A stretch of 64,000 nt of DNA from Archegozetes longisetosus (Eukaryota; Arthropoda; Arachnida; Sarcoptiformes; Trhypochthoniidae), in assembly GCA_018873245.2 (NCBI GenBank), contig JAEMBT020000009.1:10373288-10437287 (forward strand), in the 5' to 3' direction. The position numbers were made by a program, and so were the translations under genes. The notes under the pieces are model-generated. The model was given only the letters and a program-made list of their open reading frames with translations, did no database searches and was not told the DNA's origin. Shown in pieces: positions 25,290 to 37,256 of this stretch (positions within the stretch are counted from its first letter, which is position 1; each line of letters starts with the position of its first letter).

Positions 25290-26925
25290 GATAGAGTGCT
25301 GTATATAATTTTGATTGTACATCAGAGTTTTACTTCACATTACAGAAAATATACTTAAAACAATTTTTTGCTGATTTTTAATGAGATTTATAGTGCGATA
25401 CTTTAAAACTTAAAACTGATGCAAATATAAACAAACGGTGTTTACAGCATCTAATTATTTTCTGTGAAGTGTTTTTCAAAACTGAACTAAAGGTTTGTAA
25501 ACTTTCATCCAAAGGACTATGATTGGATAAAAAGAATGTGCTCAAATCGAATAATTACTACAACTAATTTGTAGTATTCCTCGTTCCCCATCAACCCTAT
25601 GCAGGAAATTTTTCAAGAGTAACCGGAGGCGGAGTTATGATTTTTTTCAAAAAATCTTACTGAAGGGTCTATAAGCGAAAAATGAATTTTAAAAGTTAAT
25701 TTAACCCCTTTGCCCACCTTCAAACTTAATGAAATTTTCAGATATTATAGATACTTGTGTGAAGATATTTTTTACAAAGTATCAAAGTAGTGAAAGTGTT
25801 GCTAGGGGGCGTTTCGAGAGACTAAAAATTTACCGCTAAGATGTACCTATTTTTAACATAGTAATATATAAGCGAATCGAAAATGATAGACGAATTTAAG
25901 GTTGTCCATAAGTTACGTTCGAATTTTAAAAAAAAGAGACATGATTTATGTGAGACTGAAAATGCCTAAAACATTAGAGTTAAAAGATAAATATGATATT
26001 CGATTTTTGAGAAAACAGTTGGCATAATGGTTAAAGTGCATGCAAATAAAGCAGCAGGTACTGGGTTCGAATCCTAGGACCTGCAGTATATTTATTGAGG
26101 ATGGAGAGCAATTCGAAATCCGAAACCCGTCCCGGATTGGGGATACCGGGAGCAGTGGGCACTTCGGAACTAACCAATGACCAGCATGCGAGCGGTTCCA
26201 GCACAGCGAAAACATCTGACCTGACTGCTGTGCAGCATGCGATTGGGTCGAAAATTAAGTGTGGTGGGTGTGGTCGCCGAAAAGATCAATGCAAGGGGCA
26301 AAAGAGAAAGTATGAGCACGATTCAACATTCCAGAACTTCTTAATAGAAAAGCGTAAACAACAAGGCATTACCGAAGAACTACCTGCTTCCGGATTTGCA
26401 TGTGATGCATGCCATTTAAAATATACCAGAAGCGAATTGTATGAACCACGGTTAAAAGAAGGTAAAATTATTGAGAATGTTTCCTGGGATTCGAACGCAG
26501 TACCTGCAGCTTTATTTGCATGCACTTTAACCATTATGCCAACTGTCTTCTCAAAAATCGAATATCATATTTATCTTTTAACTCTAATGTTTTAGGCATT
26601 TTCAGAAAATTTCATTAAGTTTGAAGGTGGGCAAAGGGGTTAAATTAACTTTTAAAATTCATTTTTCGCTTATAGACCCTTCAGTAAGACTTTTTGGAAA
26701 AAATTCATAACTCCGCCCCCGGTTACTTTTAAAAATTTTCCTGCATAGGGTTGATGGGGAACGAGGAATACTCCAAATTAGTTGTAGTAATTATTCGATT
26801 TGAGCACATTCTTTTTATCCGACCATAGTCCTTTGGGGAAAGTAGATATTGAAGATTCAGCTAAAAATAATCTGACGCATAATCAAAATTATATACAGAG
26901 TGTGCTCTCATGTATCGTGACCTCA
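25290..26925. mobile_element. 1.6 kb element with very long inverted repeats and tRNA-like arms
   Basis: The left part (25,290-26,085) and right part (26,490-26,925) are inverted copies, apart from an extra 220 bases in the left arm at about 25,743-25,962. Each inner arm ends in a tRNA-like stretch with GTTGGCATAATGGTTAAAG and GGGTTCGAATCC, which resemble polymerase III A and B boxes. Between the arms lies a Cys-containing open frame (26,095-26,595). The left border coincides with the end of segmental copy A. The superfamily is not determined. Confidence 0.6.
26095..26595 (+). CDS. Open frame with Cys motifs inside an inverted-repeat element
   Basis: 166 residues. It starts MRMESNSKSETRPGLG, followed by a Ser/Thr-rich low-complexity stretch. 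About residues 55-70 hold CGGCGRRKDQC and about residues 100-110 hold CDACHLKYTR, spacing that could bind a zinc ion. The last 35 residues are the right arm of the inverted repeat read as protein, so the natural C-terminus is uncertain. The base composition is richer in GC than the surroundings. It may be a captured gene fragment or part of a transposon protein. I do not recognise a family. Confidence 0.35.
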   Translation: MRMESNSKSETRPGLGIPGAVGTSELTNDQHASGSSTAKTSDLTAVQHAIGSKIKCGGCGRRKDQCKGQKRKYEHDSTFQNFLIEKRKQQGITEELPASGFACDACHLKYTRSELYEPRLKEGKIIENVSWDSNAVPAALFACTLTIMPTVFSKIEYHIYLLTLMF

Positions 26926-27132
26926 GTGCTATAATGCTTTAACTCGAAAATTTTACGAAATGAGTTAACGACACTTTTGAGGCAAGATATCAAACCTCTA
27001 TAAATTGCTCGAATCGAATCTCTAAATTTTCAAGTAGATTTCCAGAAATTGGTTGTGCAATAAAGCTCTATCTTTTTTATTGCCAAAATTTTTAGTGCTA
27101 TATTGCTCTAACTCCTAAAATTTTTTATTTAA

Positions 27133-27609
27133 CCCTTCGTCACAACTTAACTTCTGAAAACGTAAAATTAACTGTGGGGTAAAATGTTACCCCACGTCTT
27201 CCACGCTTTATATCTGTTCCAGGTTAGTCCGGAATGTTTTCAGAATGAAAGTTAGTCCTTATTTTTAATGTTTTCATTAATTAATTAATTTAATTCTAGT
27301 TATTATCTGCTACAGCGTCATCAGCTGTTCAATTGCTAGTAGCGACATTACAGCGCTGCGACACATATAGTAAATACAAAGCACTGCGATATTAGGGGGG
27401 AATTTCTGTCCTCACAAAGACATGTTGCCAGAAAATAATTTTTTAAAATAAAGTTATAATTCCAAATTAATCAGGATTTTTGTGATTTATAGTCAGATAT
27501 ATGACTGAGGAATAGCTAAATTTTCAAGAAATGACGACATTCTGTTGATTTTAGCGAGATTTTTAAAGTCAAACTTGGGAACATTTTACCCCACAGTTGT
27601 GACGAAGGG
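27133..27609. mobile_element. piggyBac-type MITE, second copy
   Basis: Same family as 10,385-10,850: it starts CCCTTCGTCAC, ends GTGACGAAGGG, is flanked by TTAA at 27129-27132 and 27610-27613, and has the same inner GGGGTAAAATGTTACCCC hairpin. Length is 477 bases. No transposase. Confidence 0.85.
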
Positions 27610-27613
27610 TTAA

Positions 27614-28565
27614 GCAATAAATCCATTCTCATGCATAAAATCAGAGAGAAATTAATATTTACAATCTATTTCATATCGAATCAAGACTTGAAGCTCGTCA
27701 TTTGATCTTAAGATCTTATTAATCTCACTAAATTATAATCACTTGCTCGCGGATATAGAAACTGTATTGCAAACATTCTCTACACAAGTTTATATGAAAT
27801 CAATTTTGAATTGATGCTAAGCACAAATTTTTAAAGTTTTACTAATATTTTTACATGTAAATTCACAAACTGTCTTCAGTTAAGCAAAGGGAGTTTCTAT
27901 TTAACCTTAATTACTATTAACTCGAGTGAATTCCGATTGATTTAGAGCCCAATAATCTAGTGATTAATTGATTCTCGATAATTAGGATATTATTTTAGGA
28001 TCCATTTTTCTTTTGTTTTCAATATTCAAAGATTTATTGCACAAAAGTAAAAATCTAATTTTGATTTCAATTAACTGACAGAAAAGAAATAATTATTTAT
28101 TGATAATTAAGATCAAATTCTACATACTAAAAGATTTGAAGTTTAAGTTATCAACAACTATTAAAATTAAAATAAAATTTATATTTTGCCTAAAATTTTT
28201 TGAAGTTTCTAAAATCTTGGGGTATTTTGTAAATCCACAGCGAACCCGCTTGTAGCTGCCTGAGTAGTTGTAATGGTATTACTTGTAGTGGTCAGTAGAG
28301 TGACCAGACCTTCAGAAATGATTTCAGGAATGAGTCTCCAGGAATAGTATTCTGATTTCAGCCTCCAGGAGCGTGTCTTTCCTTGAGACTATAAACTCCA
28401 GCAATTAAATTCTGAATTATACTTTTTTTTTCACTTAATATAAGTTTAATTTTGAAGTTTTTTTTACTAAACCTCAAGGAATTATTTTTAATTCTGGCTG
28501 CACTAGTGGTCAGTGGTTTGTGAGCTTAAGTCAAGTAGTAACACAATTAAGTGATAGTTTTTGTG
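27614..28565. other. AT-rich intergenic DNA
   Basis: I see no gene, structured RNA or clear repeat end in this stretch. Confidence 0.5.
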
Positions 28566-29893
28566 GTTGAGGGGTACTAAGTAGGCGCAACCATAAAGAA
28601 ACATCATAAAAATCGAATGACATACGCAATCGATAGTACTGGGCAAGACGAGTCGAACTATACCAAATTCTTGGAGCTACACCCACCTGTTCACTAGCCA
28701 CGCCCACTTTTAAACTTTTTCTTTACAATAGATTTCTGAGTGGAAAGAGCATCATAAAAATCATATGACACGCGCGATCTGTAACGCTCAGTGATACAAG
28801 TATAACCATACCAAATTTTTAGAGGCACGCCCATCTGTTGACTAACTATGCCCACTTATACATATCATTACTTTAATTCATTTCTAAATGGGAGGAGCAG
28901 TGTACAATTCACTTGACACATGCAATCGTTAGTGCTTTTTGATATGAATCATACTATACAAATATTTCGGAGCCACGTCCATCCATTTACTATCTGAATC
29001 TATTTTCAATATCAGAATCTTATTAATTCACAGTGTCATAATAGGGCCCCTATGATGACACTGTTGAGTTGGGAGGTTCAGACAGTTATTTCGATTTTTA
29101 AAGATATTTATGTACATCTTAATTTAAATTAGATTTATAAACATTTTATTTGCACCAGAATACAATATAAAAATTATTTTCAAAGCTGGCTGTGATTAAG
29201 AAATGCTTAGCTTCAAGAAATTTAGTATTGTTCGACTTGTATCAAAAAGCACTAATGGTTGCATGTGTCAAGTGAATTGTACACTGCTCCTCCCATTTAG
29301 AAATGAATTAAAGTAATGATATGTATAAGTGGGCATAGCTAGTCAACAGATGGGCGTGCCTCTAAAAATTTGGTATGGTTCAACTTTTCTTAATGAGTAC
29401 TATCGATTAGATGTGTCATATGATTTTTATGATACTTCGCTCACTCAGAAATCAATTTTTAAAATACAAAAGTGTACGTGGTTAGTGAACGGGTGGCCGC
29501 GGCTGCCAAAATTTGGTATGGTTATACTTGTATCACTGAGCGTTACAGATCGCGTGTGTCATATGATTTTTATGATGCTCTTTCCACTCAGAAATCTATT
29601 GTAAAGAAAAAGTTTAAAAGTGGGCGTGACTAGTGAACAGGTGGGTGTGGCTCCAAGAATTTGGTATAGTTCGACTCGTCTTGCCAAGTACTATCGATTG
29701 CATATGTCATTCGATTTTTATGATGCTCCGCCAGTTCAGAAATGAATTAAAAGTGGGCGTAGCTAATGAACGGATGGGTGTGGCTCCGAAAATTTTGTAT
29801 GATTCGACTCGTCTTGTCAAGTACTATCGATTGAATATGTCACTCGATTTTTATGATGTTTCTTTATGGTTGCGACTATTTAGTACCCCTCAA
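28566..29893. repeat. Large palindrome built of tandem ~130-bp units
   Basis: The outer motif GTTGAGGGGTACTA begins the left arm and its complement ends the right arm. Each arm consists of units of roughly 130 bases containing GTGGGCGTG, AATTTGGTAT, GTACTATCGATTG and GATTTTTATGATG-type motifs. The left arm has about three units and the right arm about four. The long open frames at 29,329-29,604 and 29,633-30,151 read through these units and are not convincing genes. Confidence 0.7.
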
Positions 29894-30587
29894 CTGCTCA
29901 AGCTAAAACGAAGAATAAATCCTGTATCGAGAATGACAGGTTGGAAATATTGTGAGGATATCTTAACCATAGCTATAATAAGCCTATTAGCTGTGATTTG
30001 GCTTATCGCAAGGAAATTGCGGACTGTTATGAGACAAAGAAATTGGGCCTATAAACATGTATTCATATCGAGCAGAGCTTCAGTATCTGTGAACGAAGAA
30101 TCGTTAATAGAACCTCCGCCCTACCCAGATATCGAGCCTATTGAAGTGTAATTCCCAATCCTTCCCAATAGTAAAAAAATTATTAATAGAAAAATAAATA
30201 ATCAAATATTAACAGCTTTATAGACATTTCCATACTTACCACAAAAATAGAAGCTTTACCAAAAGTAAATACAAAATCTAAAAAAATAACTTATAGAAAA
30301 ATAGCTAACACTTTGCAGGACAATTAACACAAACCCACACTTAGTTTACACACAAATAAACAAAACGTATTTATATTTTTGGAGCCAATTGTTTGAAACT
30401 CAAATAAGCACTCCCATAGCTACACCTATGCGAAGTATCATAAACATCTACATAAATTGCGTGTCGAATAAGAAAGTTTCCCCTTATTCCTTTCATATCA
30501 TACCAAATACTTTCCTAATTACTAAACATTTATTATAAATTTTTTTATATACGACTTTTATTGTATAACTTCCTAATTACTATTCAT

Positions 30588-30974
30588 AATTGAGTGATGG
30601 TATGCAATAACTAGTCATCTCTTGATCAGTATTGCATATGAAAAAGGCTTTTCTAATACTATTTAAGAGTAGACATAAAGCACGACATGTATCACATAAG
30701 AGTTTTTAAACTCATTTTAAAGTTTGTTTCTTTAATAAACAGAGGTTTCAATTTAACAAAGAATTAAATTTTGAAAGAAAATAATAAAATTAATAATAAA
30801 CTAAACAAAATAATTAAGATTGAATATATGTTAAATGAGTTTAAGTTATATTCTTTAGTAATAAGTAATTTATTCTTTCTGAAAGCGTCGTTCGTATCAA
30901 TACATTTGGGCCCTTTAAAAATGCAATACTGATCAATAGATGACTGGTTATTGCATACCATCACTCAATTATTG
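30588..30974. mobile_element. Inverted-repeat element of about 387 bp
   Basis: The left end ATAATTGAGTGATGGTATGC is the complement of the right end GCATACCATCACTCAATTAT. The arms are about 54 bases and differ at a few positions. No coding potential. The target duplication is not clear. Confidence 0.65.
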
Positions 30975-31579
30975 TTTCCCAACATTTTCATTAACCCTCA
31001 ACACATATTGCTTATATAATCTATATGTGCTTATAATTAATGCTCAATTTTATTAGTTATATTTTAAATGTATCATGCATTGAATACTCTAAATTTTTAA
31101 AATTACACCTAATGTATATCACTACTTATAGAGAAGATATTACTAGTGTTCAGAGACGAACACTCTAAAGGAGGGGACAAATTGCAAGGAATTTTGACTT
31201 ATTCTTTTTCTACATCCTTAACCTTACTTCCCACAAATAGATATAAATCACAAACAGGAACCAGACATAATCAGGATTAGTTATTCAAAAGTTTCCCACT
31301 CCCAACTATTGCCTAACAAAAATAACTCCTCTTTCTCGACTATTGGTTAAAACTTGTTAAGCCTCTACCCTAAATTTGGGTCGAAATCTTCCTATAAGAA
31401 TGATCGACAAATATGTGTTTGGGTCTTTTACCTGATATTATCAAAATAAAATAGCTCCTGTAGTTACAATAGTTGTGTTGTTTTTACGAAATTGTGTTGT
31501 GCTACGATTCTATGTTGCAATATGTTTGTAGTTTGAAGCCTGCTTACAATATATAAACTGAATCTACAAAAATACATGG

Positions 31580-32120
31580 TTTTATGACCCAACCATTGAT
31601 CTTCGAGAGGGTCTTCATATTATCGCATGTTTTGTAGCTAGGTTTAGACATAACTGGGCTATTGTAGAAGTTGATAAGGAAACAATTACTAATTGGTACG
31701 GTAATTTACGTAAGTTTCAGAAAATTATAATGCCTCGTCGTAGGTGAATTGAGGGGAGCGTATGAGGATGAAAATGGAGAAGTAGTAGTGCACTTTATAA
31801 AGGTCGATGAGTTAGATTTTTAATCGTAAGTATAATAGTGGGAAGCATTACAATACGGAGACATAGACTTTGGAAGGTACGTGGGGTTTGTATGCTAACT
31901 TGACATTTCAGTATAACATGTCAATTAAATGATGCACAAGGTTATTCCAAATGAAAAAGGTTCATGCAAATGGGTGCCAAGAAAGTTGACAGTCGAGTAG
32001 ATCAACGAGTCGATTGCTGAGTCTCTGGTCACATGGTTCAAAAGCCATCCGAAACTCCTTCGACGGGCTTTGGCTATAGGTGAAACACGGATTAGATGCT
32101 AAATTCCACCAAAATCATAG
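31580..32120 (+). pseudogene. Degenerate mariner-like transposase fragment
   Basis: Around 31,955-32,120, one frame with three internal stops reads KGSCKWVPRKLTVE, then SLVTWFKSHPKLLRRALAIGETRIRC and IPPKS. This follows the pattern KWVPHELT...FLxRIVTGDExWI of mariner transposases, with the second catalytic region decayed (GETR where GDE is expected). Upstream, near 31,590-31,745, another protein-like stretch has WAIVEVDKETITNWYGN, which may come from an unrelated element. Neither is functional. Confidence 0.5.
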
Positions 32121-33061
32121 CAAGCTAGACAATAGTACAGATCTGATGAACCTAGGTAAGCCTTCTTTTATAATTTCTTTCTTTATATTCATTTAACCTC
32201 TATATACTGAATTTCGTGCTAAGATTGCAAATATTCAAGTAAAGAATTTGAACTTTTCAATTCGTCCATATCCTTTCATTTGAGGCCTGTTCAACTGAGA
32301 CCGGCGTAAATAGCCTGGAAAGTAATGCTAAATTATTGCATTCGACATCCATGGTGTGGCTTTCTGGGGTTGTTAAGACAGTGAGAGTTGATGGCGAATG
32401 GTACAATGCATTTCTTGAGTGTTTATTCCAGACCTGCTGCAGACTGATAATTTCGCGTTCCACTCATCCTTCATAACGCGCGCTCACACAAATATTGATT
32501 TGCAAGAGATTTTATTGCAAGTGAAGGGCGGGAAGTGCTAAATCACTTACCTTATTCTTTAGATACGAGTCTACAAGATTTCAATTGAATCGCGAAAAAA
32601 AGATCAAATCATTGTGAAGCGATTTACTACATGTCATGAAATGAACGACGCGGTCCAAGCAGCAACCATGGTGATCAACGACTTGCACCTAGTAAAAGGG
32701 GTCGTTTGACTACCAGAAATCTGGTGACTAGTAATTAATGCAGGAGACTGTTACTAACTTTCTATGTTATATTTATTTAATTATTTTCAATATGAAGTAA
32801 ATAAAAATAAAATTTGTGAACAATTTTCAAAAGCCATAATAAGTCAGATATCACCAAGTTTCACTGTAAAACAAGTGAGCTGTGTCACAAGAGTCCAAAC
32901 AACTAAGCTCCACATATGAACCAGTAAAATGATATACATCTCTGGAACTCTTTTTAACACACTAGATTAATTTTAAATTATCCGTTGATTTGCAAAAATA
33001 CTTTAATTTTCTTATCAACACTTTATTAAACTTATTAATTTGCGTTTTCATTATCAGTTAC

Positions 33062-33961
33062 CATCATACTTATCTCTAAAATATTTCGACTCTCCCTCAA
33101 TTGTTTTGTGTTCTAACTTCATTGAATGAAAGAGTGAAGAGACACAGCCCAGCCATGTCAAAGGTTCTCGTTCTGGACCAGTGGGCTCAGATTTTAGGGG
33201 AACAAATCCATGAATTTGGTAGCCTTTTGGTGCATTTGAGTTATAGTACGCACGTAATGTTACCTTGGGATTTGCATTTTCGTGAATTGCAGATTGTGTT
33301 GTTGAGCATAAAGTTTGAATTTGACGCATTAGTGCCCTAACACTCGCTATCAACTGACTCGGGTCTTTCGTATATATCGCTTTTATCTCATTTGTATTAT
33401 TCCTTTTAGAAGAAATAGCTCTTATGTTAGAGTCTATTCAATAATTGCAGGTTTACTTACTTTGAAATTGTAACCTCAATTTCGTCATTATAGTCGAAAT
33501 GAAATGCGTACGCCTCTATAAGTGCTTCACCATCAGTGTCCTTATAAAGAATATCTATAATTAGTGTTTTCAAGAATTTTTTTTCAATAGCCTCGAACGT
33601 ATTAATAAAATATTCAACAATTCGAACAGCTTTGGAATTGTCGCTCGATCGCGTTGGGCACAATAAATTTAGCTCCATTTTTTTATCACAGATAAATTTT
33701 TCGAAAGCATCATCCGGAAATACATTTCTTAAATATAGTATATTCGAGGCTGCAATAGCGAAAACTTTTTTAATAAAAAGTAATGATTGATCTGGAGTCC
33801 GGACTGCAGCTTCTGGTAAAAACAACTCAGCGAGCTGTATATAAGATAATGAATTAAATTTAGCTTTTAGTATGTTGAATTTACAAGTTCTCCACCTTAG
33901 TTCCGTTATATAACGTTGGAAAAATCCTTCTCAACCCGACTGCATCAACTTGCAAAGCCAT
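33062..33961 (-). CDS. HORMA-domain protein, HORMAD-like (3' end unresolved)
   Basis: Exons: 33961-33896 (ATG start, 22 codons, phase 0), 33834-33461 and 33357-33062, with compatible phases. The second exon has LAELFLPEAAV, then SLLFIKKVFAIAASNILYLR and NVFPDDAF, closely matching the start of the HORMA domain in HORMAD1/2 (LVKRLLAVAVSxxxYLRGIFPExAF). The third exon has LMRQIQTL, VTLRAYYNSNAPKGYQ and HGFVPL, the C-terminal half. HORMA proteins bind closure motifs with a movable safety belt; this subfamily works on meiotic chromosome axes in animals. The donor at 33061 (GTAACT) implies a further exon. A short one could start near 32,950, with an AATAAA signal near 32,770 on this strand, but I could not fix it. 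A related gene runs the other way at 35,685. Confidence 0.75.
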
Positions 33962-34299
33962 CAATGAATCACTCTAGTCGATTACTTTGCTACACTCTTA
34001 AAGTACAATCCAATTGATCGCAATTTCTTTATTTTATAATTGTGTCACAAAATTCATTAATAGAGTGAATCTCTTAGAAGGTTTAGCTTCGTTGTTACCA
34101 TGGGTAATTAGCCAATCATTAGAAAAATTTTAATCAGTTAAATTCATAATTTTACTGAAAATCTTATCTAATAAGCATAATATAGATAAAACTATTTCTC
34201 AAATACAATAAGCTGATTGTTTTGCTAATTCTTGAAAAGATATGTTTGTCTTCATAATTGAACTTCAAAATGTTAAATATTAACCTATCAAATACTGGA

Positions 34300-35478
34300 A
34301 AGGAGAATGCCCAAATCCTATGAAAGTTGACCCCCCGAGGTGCAAGGTGAAACCTATATCATTCGATAGATCTCTTCAAGTGCTAACACTTTGTCTCTGG
34401 GCACTTTGCAATCTGAGCATCCCCCGAGCCGCTAGGGGGCGAAAACTATAAACTGGAAATTGCGCAATTTCAGTGTGTGAATAGTGTAGTCCTACTAAAT
34501 CAGATGTGCTGAGTCGAATGGTGAAAGAATTAAAACAAAAAGTCAACCGTACCCGAGTTACAGGGATTGGCGGGACTTACATTTTTTCGAAAAATCGATT
34601 TTCATGCATGAAATATATCAATGAACTCTTCTCATCATTCTGATCAAGAATATATATATATATGTGTGTGTGTATAGTATGTTTATATATTTTAATTGAT
34701 CAAGCTAAGACAGGAGTGAAATCGATTCTAGAATATTGCTGTCAGTGTAAAAAAGGACTCAGGACAGCCGGGTACTGAGCACACGTTATGATGGTCCTGT
34801 GATATCTCGGATGGGGCAGGCATGAATCCAAGATACGCAGGCCGACAAGCTCGCTGGACGAGCTTTTTTGCCGACCTAGTCCTAAGTGACACTGATAGCG
34901 ATTGATTTTATCCATTTTATCTTTGTTATTTTGTTTTATTCTTTAATATGTCTATTTTTACTTGAATGTTTTATTTGACCATAGCATATCTAAAACGTTC
35001 AAACTAACATATATAACGCACACGACGAGAGTACTCTAATGATACCCTACATATCAAAGTGAAGACAGTTATATGGGATTAAAAAAAATCAAAGGTCATT
35101 GATAGGTCTTAAGGCCTTTCGAGAGCAACAATGAGGTATCGATGAACTCAGCTTGACTAGATAATTCCAATGATATCCCATATGATGACTTTGAAGTGGG
35201 GTTTAAAGTAATAGGTCACATGGTAGAGTCAAAGGTCAATTTACAGGGTCAAACATGGTACCAATATTTTCAACTAGGTGAACTGAGTCCAATGATATAT
35301 AGGTCGAGGGGGTAAGACCACTACGTCCATTAGCGTAACTTTTGGACATACTGGTCACAGGGATGTCTCAACTGACCCATTCTTTATATATTCTTATAGT
35401 ACTCGAAGAGGCCTTTCAAATGATATAGGTCTCGCCTTGCACCTCAGGGCGGCCAAAATAGGCATTCTCCTTTATAAA
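34300..35478. mobile_element. 1.2 kb inverted-repeat element between the HORMA genes
   Basis: The left 85 bases (GGAGAATGCCCAAATCC, then GAGGTGCAAGGTGAAACC) match the complement of the right 75 bases (GAGGTGCAAGGCGAGACC). Inside are a (TA)n(TG)n microsatellite at 34,648-34,675 and an imperfect hairpin at about 34,735-34,905. No transposase. It lies in the spacer between two divergently oriented HORMA genes. Confidence 0.6.
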
Positions 35479-35684
35479 TTACTTGTGTGATAAGATATCG
35501 AAGACTTAGTATGAAAGAAATTCAAGAATACTTGTAAAGTGTACTGCAATAGTAAATAACGTATTTTAGAGAAACTTTAATTCATTTATGTTGTGTAGAT
35601 GAAAGCGTTTAAAAGCGATTAACTGTTAAATTTGTTAGAGTTGAATGTAGCAGTGACCTCAATACGTAAATGAAGAATTGTGAA

Positions 35685-37203
35685 ATGGAATTAGTATGTT
35701 GCAAGACACAAAATCAGGTAATAGAATTGTACCGTTCATTTCGATAGCACCCTCGATGTAACCCACTAGGTAACAATCCCCATAGGGTTATTATTATTAA
35801 AGATGAACTTAAAATTTGGATCAATAACAATGCCTTTGCTCTGTCATAGACTTGAGTGATACATTGTAATAAAAATTAAAATTACTTTTGTTACAGCTTT
35901 CTGATTTATTCTTACCAGAGGAGGAGCTTCTACATGAAAATAAGTTAAAACTATTCACTAAGAGACTAGTAGCTGTTGCAATTTCCTACCTTTTATATTT
36001 GAGAAACATATTTCCAGAAGTTGCTTTCGGACTCCTTAACTTCAAAGATATGAAATTGAAAATACTTCAAACTAAAACATTCAACAACGATTCTGCTATA
36101 AGGTTTACTAAAAATTTATTTATGCTTTTTGAAGTTTTCGACAGCAATCGTTCAGATGAATTCATGTTGGAGATAGTTTGGCCAGATGTGCCAGAAAATG
36201 AGATTCCTGAGATTTATCACTTTAAACTACGTTTCTACAATGGAAACTGGGAACTGATAATGTGCACGTAAGTAATACATATAAGATACTCTATAAAAAT
36301 GTATACGTGCTGCTTTTATGTAGAATGGACACCTCTGTAGTTATAAAAATTTACGAAGACGAAATAAAGTTTATAAAAAATATGAGGATGTTGGTGCGAA
36401 ATGTTCAAATATTTTCCCAGTTTCGTAATCTATTCCCCGATCATACTGTGGCTAAACTAGGATTTAAGATATGTTGTGATTCAAGCAAGTTAGACGATAA
36501 CACTCTACCGGAAGGCATTAAGAGAATAGTGCCATTGCCTTTTGAAAACTTCGAGATGGTACTTTGTTGTTTCTATTCTTATTGTCTGTATTATTAATTT
36601 ATAAATTTGTTTACAGCTTTATGGACTTTTCCCTGATGAGTTTTCCTTATATTCAATGGAAACTATGCCGGCGATGCGACAATTAGCTGCGATTGCTGTT
36701 TCTACCCTGCTATATTATCGTAAAACTTTTCCAGAGGAAGCCTTCAAGTACGTTTCTCACAATAAGAAAACAGCTCTGTTGTTACATCCTATACTTTGGC
36801 GTGAGAACGAATCTGTATTTCAGGTTGTTGATTGGTTGTTGAAATATTTTGCAAAATTGAAGACTAATACTTCGTGTGAGTTTGTACTAAAGATCGTTAC
36901 AAAGCTCAAATCTGAGATCTATAAATTAAAGTTTTCAAATAATGACCGAAAGACCACAATGATATTTGTCTTGTAAGTTTAATATTAAACCAATATTAAA
37001 AACATTAATATTAATTCTTGCAAAAATTTATTCTACTTCTAAGGTGTGGTGAGAAAATAGAGTGTCCGATTAACGGCGATAATACTCCGCTTCTGGGGGA
37101 AATTCGAGATTGGTGCTCTCGACTTGAACCAACAAATGATAGTGCGAAACTACAAAGTAATTTTGATAAGTCATCCAATCGCTACTCAAAGTGTTGTTTT
37201 TGA
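35685..37203 (+). CDS. Tandem double HORMA-domain protein
   Basis: Exons: 35685-35717, 35897-36267, 36324-36558, 36617-36972, 37044-37203; 1,155 bases, 384 residues, all GT-AG with matching phases. The first exon encodes 11 residues ending QNQ. Unit 1: LSDLFLPEEELL, then LFTKRLVAVAISYLLYLRNIFPEVAF, with its C-terminal half in the next exon (RMLVRNVQIF, AKLGFKICC, LPEGIKRI). Unit 2: LYGLFPDEF, MRQLAAIAVSTLLYYRKTFPEEAFKY. Its C-terminal half is missing or unrecognisable: the last exon gives a short tail ending SKCCF. Both units begin right after a TTTNTTTACAG or TTTTGTTACAG acceptor with Leu in phase 0 and break at phase 2, so a two-exon module was duplicated. An AATAAA signal follows at 37251-37256. 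Probably a chromosome-axis relative; unit 2 may be a non-binding remnant. Confidence 0.75.
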
Positions 37204-37250
37204 AAAAATTCAAAATAGCAGAGCCAGTACGGACATTTATTTGGAAAACC

Positions 37251-37256
37251 AATAAA
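37251..37256 (+). promoter_or_regulatory. Polyadenylation signal of the double HORMA gene
   Basis: AATAAA lies 48 bases after the stop codon of the plus-strand HORMA gene. Confidence 0.6.

Larger units (their letters stand above)
1..25305. repeat. Segmental duplication, copy A (interrupted)
   Basis: This stretch aligns in the same orientation with 42,843-58,370. The match begins at the first bases of the window, so it may continue to the left of it. It carries three minus-strand genes in the same order and spacing logic as copy B. The alignment is broken by insertions present only here: a MITE at 213-355, inverted-repeat elements at 6,761-7,459 (no clean empty site aligned), 9,130-10,061 and 10,385-10,850, a compound insertion at 14,817-17,168 and the 6.6 kb transposon at 18,483-25,103. 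After the transposon, homology resumes at 25,106 and fades near 25,305. Divergence is visible at many bases, so the duplication is not recent. Confidence 0.9.

Noticed and set aside
29329..30151. Two long plus-strand open frames as genes
   Set aside because: They are the same ~130-bp repeat unit read as protein, inside a palindrome.
32257..32463. Minus-strand 68-codon frame as an hAT transposase C-terminus
   Set aside because: Only a short ASNER-like stretch hints at it; no supporting motif nearby and no element ends.
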